Assembly (NCBI GenBank): GCA_015039365.1
Contig: WION01000003.1
Span: 1,054,001-1,118,000, forward strand
DNA from: Amanita rubescens
Taxonomy: Eukaryota > Basidiomycota > Agaricomycetes > Agaricales > Amanitaceae
Length of the DNA: 64,000 nucleotides
Direction of reading: 5' to 3'
Shown here: piece by piece, positions 56,455 through 64,000 of the stretch
Layout: the number at the start of each line of letters is the position of its first letter
How positions within the stretch are numbered: position 1 is the first letter of the stretch
The notes under the pieces: model-generated
What the model was told of the DNA's origin: nothing
The model's database searches: none
Seen by the model: only the letters and a program-made list of their open reading frames with translations
Translations under genes and position numbers: made by a program

Positions 56455-59400
56455 ATGCACAAGTATGCCAGTCGGTGGCCCATCTTCCTCTCTACTTGCG
56501 CCTGCAAGAGATATGTTGCAACAGTGAAGGCAAAATTCTTTTCTTAAACGTCGAACCTCCTCGTCTCATCATATCTTAGTCCAGAAACTGGACTGTTAGT
56601 CCTAATTCCGTTCCACCACAGCCATCTACTTCTTCCAAGTGGTATTTACCGGACGAGAGAAAAAACAGCCTGCCAAGCACATTCACACGACATCGTCAAG
56701 ATGTTCGAGACAAAGACAGGCTCTCAGATACTACGAAACGCACAACGGAAGGCTGGCACCGGCGGCCATCGGGGCGCCCCCATTCCTCGGACCAGAAGGC
56801 CAGTATTAGACCAAATAATAACTACAGACGTAATCAAGATGATTCTGTGGGGCGGAATCCACGACCTCTAAGCAAATCGACACGCCATGCAGGGGAGGCC
56901 AGTATTAAACCAAATAATAATTTCAGAAATAATCAAAATGACCCCATGGGGCAGAATCTACGACCTTTGTTCAAGCTTCCGACCGCTGATGCTCTAAGCA
57001 AATGGACACGCCAAGCAGAACCCACAAAACCCACGACTGAACGTAAAACTGTATCATCTACTGGAACATTAGAGACAGGCGCATCAGGCCTTGAGAATAA
57101 TTATGATATAGATGAAGATAACCCGCGCGGATCGTCAGATACAAAACTTCGTAATGGACGAGATGGCCGAAAACACTTAAACCGCACCATTTTCAAAGCG
57201 AGAAGATCTCTCTTATCAAATTTAAACACATTAGACGATAAGCCCGCGTCGATGCGGGCGAAAGCACCTGTTCAGCGAACCCGGGCAAAAGACCAAAACA
57301 AGCGGAAACCTACAATGGCTCGCAAAGCTAATATCTATATACCCACTACCGTATCAGTCCGTAATTTGGCCAGGTTGCTCAACGTTAGACTAGGTGAGTG
57401 ACTCTTGACGCCGTCATTATTATTCTCAACATTCGGGTAGATTATTTGCAGCGGCGCATGAGACGAGTAGGGATGGCTGACGAAGCCTCATATGATCACC
57501 GTACGATGCATCATAATTCAGCATTTAGACCTTAAAATGACGATTTCATTCGACAGAGCTTACAGCTGATTATGCAGCTCTGATTGCCGAGGAATTTGGG
57601 AGGAATCCGATTATCAGTGACGAAGCAGCATTTGATATACACCCATTGTTGGTCTCATCCTTTTATGCTTAATGCGATGCGCTAGACCCATCTTTGACAG
57701 GCCACCTCATCCAAATCCTACCTCACTCCCGACTCGTCCTCCGGTGGTCGCCATTATGGGACATGTAGATCACGGAAAAACGACCCTTCTCGATACACTA
57801 CGATCATTCGTCAGTAGCAAAGGGGGAAGCAGGGGGTATAACACAGCATATCGGCGCGTTTTCTGTGCCCGTCCATGAAAATGGCAAAGACGATGCTCGA
57901 TCCACCATCACATTTCTAGATACACCAGGACATGCTGCATTTTCAGCAATGCGGGCTCGGGGTGCCCATGTCACTGATATCATTGTCCTCGTTGTCGCTG
58001 CAGACGATGGTGTCAAGCCTCAGACGCGGGAAGTCATTAACCTCATTAACAACGAGGAGGGAAAGGTGGGCGTAGTAGTCGCCATTAACAAAGTCGATAA
58101 GCCAGGAATAGACATAGTAAGTACAGTACCGACAAATTCTGAGATATACGGGGTAATGATGACATTCAGGAAAATGTTCAAAGGTCTCTGCTGGCCGAAA
58201 ACTTGTCCTTGGAAACATTCGGAGGAGATGTCCCTTGCGTGGGTATTTCCGGTCTCACAGGTCAAGGTTTACCAGAACTCGTGGAGACCATCTCTACCAT
58301 GGCCGAAATGCAAGATTTACGAGCAGAACATGATGGTCCTGTCCATGGCTATGTGTTAGAATCCGAGGTTCAAAAAGGTCTTGGGTAAGATTGGTGGATT
58401 ATTATCGATAACAATGCTCATGTTCCCTCAAGTCCAGTTGCGACAGTGCTCATTCTCCGAGGGCAAATCCAAACTGGTTCCCATATAATTAGTGGAACTA
58501 ACCAGGCGAAAGTGAGGCTTATGAAAGACGCCACAGGAGCTTCCATAAAAGTCGCGCATCCCGGTATGGCAGTGACCGTATCGGGTTGGAAAACGTTGCC
58601 AAATGCTGGTGACGAAGTTCTACAGGGAACTGAGGCCGAAATAAAAAAAGCAATTGCAAACCGCGAACGGAAAGCGGAATTAGATTCGATGTTGGTCGAC
58701 GTCGATGCAATTAATATCAACAGGCGAGAGGAAAAAGATCGGCGGTCTTTAGGAATATCAAATGAACAGCCAGTGGAGTGCGACGATGGCCCAAAGGAAC
58801 TAAGACTGGTTGTGAAAGCTGATGTTAGCGGAAGCGTGGAGGCTGTACTAGGTGCTATACAAGGGATCGGCAATGACAAAGTGATAGCGAAGATCGTTTT
58901 CTCAGCAGTAGGTGATGTTTCAGAAGCGGATGTGATGATGGCAAAGGCCGTTGGAGGTACCTTAATCGTTCTCGTTTGTAGATCAATTCTAAATATTGAT
59001 ACAGGCACTATTATCGGTTTCTCTGTCACGACACCTCGTGTTGTGCAGGCCTTGGCTGCGCGCAACGGCGTTCCCATATGCACATCAAATGTCATTTACA
59101 AGCTCATGGACGATGTCAAACAAAAGCTCATCGATCTGTTACCTGTTTTAGTGGAAACGGCTGTAACAGGCGAAGCGACTGTCTTGCAATTGTTCGAAAT
59201 TCAGATCAAAGCAAAAGAAACGAAGCAGATTGCTGGTTGTCGTGTGACCAATGGCATAGTCGAAAAAACTCAGCTCGCCAGGGTGGTGAGAGACGGGTCG
59301 GTGATCCATGAAGGTACGCAAATATCGAGTGAAGAGACGCTAACCTTCTCACGTCGATGTATTACAAGGTCGTTTAGATACTATGCGCCAGTTGAAGAAG

Positions 59401-59520
59401 GACGTAATGGAAGTACGCAAAGGGTCCGAATGTGGTCTCGGCTTTTGTGAATTTTCGGATCTTCGCCAGGGAGATTTGATTCAGATGTACAAATGTATTG
59501 AGAAGCCGGGAGTATTGTAG
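56455..59520 (+). CDS. IFM1: Mitochondrial translation initiation factor IF-2
   Basis: GTPase that brings initiator tRNA to the mitoribosome. ATG at 56455 encodes [20 protein letters not shown], a presequence; an intron joins VAT to [11 protein letters not shown]. The basic N-terminal domain carries a 33-residue tandem repeat. IF2_N follows ([36 protein letters not shown]). G domain: [16 protein letters not shown] (G1), [20 protein letters not shown] (G3), [10 protein letters not shown] (G4), [19 protein letters not shown] (G5). The later domains include [19 protein letters not shown] and [19 protein letters not shown], and after a 55-nt intron [20 protein letters not shown] and [19 protein letters not shown]. 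One extra T near 57804-57810 shifts the frame inside the G1-G2 region; without it the conserved [16 protein letters not shown] appears. Consensus error is likely. Confidence 0.92.
56801..57020 (+). repeat. 99-bp tandem coding repeat in mitochondrial IF-2
   Basis: Two in-frame units start at 56801 and 56900 with the word cagtatta followed by ccaaataataa. They encode [20 protein letters not shown] and [20 protein letters not shown], each followed by a RPL segment. Each unit ends in an SK(S/W)TR(H/Q)A segment, with about eight extra residues inserted before it in the second unit. The divergence shows an older duplication. Confidence 0.85.
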
Positions 59521-59542
59521 TCCCTATGGATGCTTAAACGCT

Positions 59543-60927
59543 TTACACCTGTCCCCCATTTGCATCGTCAAGAATAGGTTGCTTGGCGCCGACAGTACCG
59601 GTCCTTCCACCAACACCGAATGTTAAGTTGATGTTCCCAAGGTCCCTGTTGCTCTTTTCTAATAGGATCCAACTTCGCGTGTCCTGCTTCCGAAGGTTTA
59701 ATTCTACCTAAATAAGGCATGCAACTTTCTGATATTGAGAGCGATAGATGTGCATACTTTGGTGTTGAGAAATTGAACCGACGATCTGGCGGGGTCAATG
59801 GGCCCAAACAGATCTAACACGCGGTAAAAGCGCTTCATTCCTGGGAGATGCAAGTCTACCGTTACCTATCGTGATGTATTAGATCAAACTTTAAACGTAT
59901 CACTTCTCAGCACCGTACCGAGTGCTGCTCAAACTTGACTATACTGCGTTCTTGATCTGCTCGTTTCGCAAAAATAGAGACGTGGACTTGCGTTGGTGTT
60001 TGGTAATGGTCAATACGGCAGGAAGCCGGCTCTTCTCCCTGTATTGGGGTCAATATCTTAGATATTTCTCATCATGAATTCGACGCACTGAACTCTTTTT
60101 TCGAGGAGCAAAGACATGTCGACCAGTCTTGCAACCTGGGATTTTAAGAAATTCTTCAAATTCAAGAACCCGACGTTTACAGCAAAGGTAGCCCTGCATT
60201 TAATCAGCGACAGAAAGAGATAACTATGTTCTTTCTGAACCTTGCTGCCCTCTCTGAATAGTGGCTAAGAATTAAGATTGAGTTCAGATCCTTATTCTCA
60301 GCCAAGCTAGTGGCTCGCGTACCTGCTTCGGATGATAGCTACATATTGTGCCCTCACCGTCCCCTAACCTGTTCACCTCATCACTCACGAAAGCGACTCC
60401 ACATCCTTTGCGTTTGCAGATCGTTCCCTGAGCTACAGATATAGTTAAATCTTCTTCGTCTTCTTCGACAACAGGCGGTGGCATCGCGGCGGACGTAATC
60501 TGAGGTGTAAGATCGTCGACTGCCTTTGGCGCAATACCGTGTACTTCTACACCAGGTTTGAGCACCGCAGCAGGTATTTTGGTAGGAATTTTCTGCGCTT
60601 GCGGTTGGGGCGCTTCTATAGTATGCTGATCAGCTAAAGAGCAACCCTTCGAATATTCCATAAGTGATTGACTGCTGACAATGAAGGATAACCAACACAC
60701 AGAGATGCCCATAAAGTCATCAAAACTGAGAACTGGCTTGTTAATGTCTGCACAGCAGGACCAGGACTTGAGGCCTTCATGAAACACCTGTGATGAAAGT
60801 ATGCGAGCTAAGAAGTCGTGGACTAGAGCGCGTTCCGCTTTACCGGAGCTCCAGGGTGGTAGACGCAAGTTTCTTTGGCGTCAGCTTCAAATTCTTTACG
60901 ACAACCATTTCTACTGCACTTGGGCAT
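59543..60927 (-). CDS. CHORD-CS protein (CHORDC1/melusin/RAR1 type)
   Basis: CHORD-CS proteins are Hsp90 co-chaperones that bind SGT1. ATG at 60927 starts MPKCSRNGCRKEFEADAKET with CVYHPGAP, then after an intron VFHEGLKSWSCCADINKPVL and SFDDFMGI: the first CHORD zinc domain. A Pro-rich linker (APQPQAQKIPTKIPAAV) precedes CKRKGCGVAFVSDEVNRLGD and CSYHPKQ, then QGYLCCKRRVLEFEEFLKIP with CKTGRHVFAPRKK: the second CHORD. The CS domain reads CRIDHYQTPTQVHVSIFAKR, FGPIDPARSSVQFLNTK, VELNLRKQDTRSWILLEKSN, ending GGQV at 59543. The frame slips by one near 60063-60075 (a base seems to be missing after HDE), which otherwise gives a premature TGA after KYLRY. All zinc ligands I can check are present. 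Confidence 0.88.
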
Positions 60928-62797
60928 TTTGGCGCGGGGTAAAGAGAATGATACTGACTATCAATCAAGAATATCTATAACGCAGCCGACCACGTTTCAG
61001 GAAATTCCATGTTGCTTATGTAATTACATAAAGTTGCCTGCAACCATCCTCAAAGTTTTCGGTATCGATGAACCATTCTTTGCACCCTGTGGCATATCTT
61101 GATTTTGCTCGCCGATACACCCCAGATCCAGCTCCTGAATTTACCGTATTCGAGCGGAATATCCGTTCACACGACGATCATTCTATGGCGATCATAAAGT
61201 CCAGGAACATTGTGCAGGCTATGATTTTGGTTCCCGAGGGTTGCTCTCTTGAATGGTTATGGTCACTGCAATGATTATAGCTAGTCAGAATGAACCGAGC
61301 ACTGGGCACTACGTATGACCAAAGGACTTTAATTAATTGATGCGCCAGAAGCTCACCCAACTACGTCCATCACTTTTCCAGAGGTATGATTCCTTTAAGC
61401 TATCCTCCACGGGACCCTTGTGCTTTGTGTGTTCCCATCTGCATTGCATAACCTGGTAAGCAATTTACTTTTTCTCTAATTTTCGCCAAAGATTCCTGTT
61501 TAAAGAATGTGCGATTCGTTATGGTCCGATCTAATTTAACGCAAATCCCCGGAACGATCTTCCGCGCGAGATCGCGATCGCCTTTAAAAGAGAACGCAAT
61601 GTGACCCAAGGTCCTGACTCCTGGGGGAGTTCTCGACACGAGGATTATGGGGTGCAAATATGTGGAGCAGATACATTCGATTACTACCGATACAATAGTA
61701 AGTACATTACACCACTACGAACGTTAACTTAAAGCTGCAGACTACAAAGTAACAACCAGCGAAAATGAGAGTCTCTTTCGAAGTGTCTGGATATTGGTTG
61801 AGTCGGGATGCATGAATAGGAGGGGTGTTAAGCTACTTTTGTTACTCCTGCAGCACTAGACCAACAGTGAATTATGTTCATGTTATAGGTAAATGGGACA
61901 TACGGTAAGGTTACTATAGTACTGGTGTCGTCCTTGATCACAAGGATTTGGGTACCCTATTTGACAAATTGTTAAGGATGTTTCATTAGTCGAGAGAAAA
62001 CAAACACCAACGTCGGACATGCGACTAGTTGATTGTACAATGCCGTAAACGATCTGGGATTTTGCGTCCCAGAAGAAAACCCGAGTACCTGCCTACCAGT
62101 ACGCTGTCAAACGTTTGAAAACGAGCGTAGACATGTAAAACTCACAGGAAAGGCGTTCATCCTTGCAAGAACGATAGCCTGGTAATAGATCAGTGAGGCA
62201 AGACTTACTCGTCAAACCCTTATATACTGGGGTCGCTTCTTGCAGACTTGGAAAGTTATATCATAATGGCTACCGCATAATGACAACAGCACGCTTGCGT
62301 GCAGTAAGGAGAACACTGCTCTCGCAGTACGAAGACCATAATTAGAACCGTGGCACTCTTCTTGACTATAGGTTTGATCGTAGGTTCAATCGGAAATAAA
62401 GCCAGTAGCGAGATGGATCAGATGTAGGTAGGTTCTATAACACGCGTCCATCAAGAAATGCACGTAATCACGCAAGATGCACAGCAAGGAAAATCTGCAG
62501 CCGCCTTTCCGGTATTGCGAACACAACGTGGGCTGTAGGGACTCACCTTCTCTGCTTGGCAATTACGCCAGGGTTTGATGCATGAGGTATATGAGAGATG
62601 TAATTTCTCCAGGCCTTGAACGGGATATCGATCGATGCTTTGGGTTCAGTGTTGATCTAGTAGAACCCGCAAGTAATTCCACGACTTCACTAATATTGAC
62701 CCTTGATTGGAGGGAAGAGAAATAGCCAAGAAGCGGCCGCGGGGCGTTGCTCGACGCTCATTATTTGGTGTTGTTTATATACCTGCTATTCAACACC
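60928..62797. other. 1.87-kb stretch without a recognisable gene
   Basis: No frame here shows a known domain, a convincing run of coding exons, or terminal repeats. The longest candidates are a plus frame at 61068-61274 (YLDFARRYTPDPAPEFT) and a minus frame at 61657-61400 (KGDRDLARKIVPGICVKLDR), both short and unsupported. It holds the promoters of the CHORD gene and LST8. The remainder could be a non-coding transcript, a decayed gene or neutral DNA. Confidence 0.45.
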
Positions 62798-64000
62798 ATG
62801 CCAGCCCCGACAGCGCCTACCAGAGTTGCGCCTCCACGCCATGACATGTCTGTTGTACTTGTCACCGGTTCATACGACCATGAAATACGATTTTGGGAGG
62901 CTTGGAGTGGCATTTGCTCGCGGACAATAACTCGAACCGGAGAGTCCGGCGTGAGTATTGCCCATTACCATTTATTACTACTGTGCTTAGGTGGCGTCGC
63001 AGCAGGTCAATAGATTAGCGATCTCTCCAGAGTAAGGAGTGCTCAGGTCCGAAAGACGATGATTCATACATCTTTCCACCTGCAGCAAAAGGTTACTGGC
63101 CGCTGCCATTCACAAGAAGGTGAACATCTACGAGATTAACTCCGCTTCATCCGATCCAGTAAGTACCTGTGAATTGTGCCCGAACGGTTTAGGCAAGAAG
63201 CGACTAGATCGCGACATTTGAAGGACATACAAACAATGTGACTTCGGTATCTTTCCATAGCGAAGGGAAATGGCTCGTAACAGGAAGCGAAGATGGTACC
63301 ATTAGGATATGGGACCTTCGGTATGTCGGCATCGAGTTGCCTTTGTGTCATGTGATGCTATCTATTTTTTTCTTTCCAGAAACACACATCCACATAGGAC
63401 CTATGATAATGCATCGCCAGGTCTTCAGCTTGATGATATCTCATTGATCAAACCTAACAGCTTGTATTATAGTGAACGACGTCTGCGTCCATCCCAATCA
63501 AGGGGAACTCATATCATGCGATCAAGCCGGTAGCATCAAGCAATGGGATCTTTCGGACAATACATGTTCGCATGAACTTGTGGGTGATAAATTGCCGTAT
63601 TAGCTATGAATTCTCATTGGGGCTGGGCCGATGAAGACACCCGCCGGCGATATTCCAATTCGCTTCGGTAACAATTGCCTCTGATGGGTCCTGCCTTGTC
63701 GCCGGAAATAACAAGGTTATATCTTCATTGCCACCATGATCTTTTCATGATAAATTTTGTAGGGTCAATGTTACGTATGGAGGATCAATGATGAAAGTTC
63801 GGGATTACCGCGCTTCCAGGCTGTAACGCGCTTCTTGGCTCATAACAAATATTTGACGCGATGCTTGCTAAGCCCAGATGTTAGGTCAGTTTCGTAAGAG
63901 TAATGAAGCGTACGTCCTAACAGATGACTAGGTTCCTAGCGACGTGTTCTGCAGATACCACCGTCAAAATCTGGTCACTATCGCCCAACTTTGAGATTAG
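62798..64000 (+). CDS. LST8: LST8, WD40 subunit of TOR complexes (partial, 5' end)
   Basis: LST8 binds the TOR kinase domain in TORC1 and TORC2. ATG at 62798 opens [20 protein letters not shown], then the first blade [20 protein letters not shown]. After a GT-AG intron: [20 protein letters not shown] and KVNIYEIN; then [38 protein letters not shown]; then [20 protein letters not shown] and [16 protein letters not shown]; later [18 protein letters not shown] and [20 protein letters not shown] at the right edge. The blade order and the CDQ-GSI motif are specific to LST8. Introns are dense, about one per blade, and phases checked at the first three agree. The last one or two blades lie outside the window. 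Confidence 0.93.

Noticed and set aside
62375..62400. ggttcaatcg resembling a tRNA T-arm
   Set aside because: No matching anticodon or D arm lies upstream; the match is a short chance word.
1..64000. CRISPR arrays, prophage, insertion sequences or bacterial-type operons
   Set aside because: No regularly spaced direct repeats, no transposase or terminal inverted repeats, and the genes are intron-rich and eukaryotic.

Overview
The window reads as nuclear DNA from a basidiomycete fungus, most likely an Agaricomycete. Genes are densely packed on both strands. Almost every gene is broken by several short introns of about 45-60 nt with GT...AG ends, and reading frames re-join cleanly across them. 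The encoded proteins are typical fungal housekeeping proteins plus a mushroom-style F-box protein. I recognise about 25 protein-coding loci, one clear pseudogene, one locally duplicated promoter, and no tRNA, rRNA or CRISPR.

Layout, left to right: the 5' end of ARG4 (argininosuccinate lyase, minus) is divergent from an MCH1-type transporter (plus) and is followed by PIG-H (plus). A minus-strand block carries a Rab-GAP (TBC) protein immediately downstream of, and possibly fused to, an IST1 (ESCRT) domain, then a multi-TM protein and the ribosome biogenesis protein LCP5. Next come a T5orf172/MUG113-type gene and PDCD5 (plus). Another minus block holds PAN2, SOG2 (RAM pathway) and a JmjC protein. 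MOT1 (plus) is convergent with VAC1/PEP7 (minus), which is head-to-head with twinfilin (plus). A LOG-family gene (plus) with a duplicated upstream region follows, then cytosolic tryptophanyl-tRNA synthetase (minus), NOT4 (plus), a decayed D-lactate dehydrogenase (minus), EAF1/VID21 of NuA4 (plus) and a membrane-anchored GH5 exo-beta-1,3-glucanase (plus). The right third holds an IF1-like ATPase inhibitor (minus), ECO1 (plus), CDC45 (minus), an F-box protein (plus), a mitochondrial scramblase (minus), mitochondrial IF-2 (plus), a CHORD-CS protein (minus), a 1.9-kb stretch without a recognisable gene, and the 5' part of LST8 (plus), which runs off the edge.

Functionally this is an ordinary core-genome segment. 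It covers mRNA turnover (PAN2, NOT4), chromatin and transcription (MOT1, EAF1), replication and cohesion (CDC45, ECO1), endosomal traffic (IST1, TBC, VAC1), mitochondria (scramblase, IF-2, IF1) and signalling (LST8, SOG2, CHORD). There is no operon logic; the recurring organisation is head-to-head pairs with very short shared promoters.

Two cautions apply to all models. Several conserved genes need a one-base frame correction, usually removal of one extra base, so the assembly probably carries small consensus indels. Exon borders were inferred by eye from splice signals and conserved protein frames. No convincing undescribed biological system was found; the most distinctive items are the decayed duplicate of the LOG promoter and first exon, the IST1-TBC junction, the recently dead D-lactate dehydrogenase, and a set of GC-AG introns.
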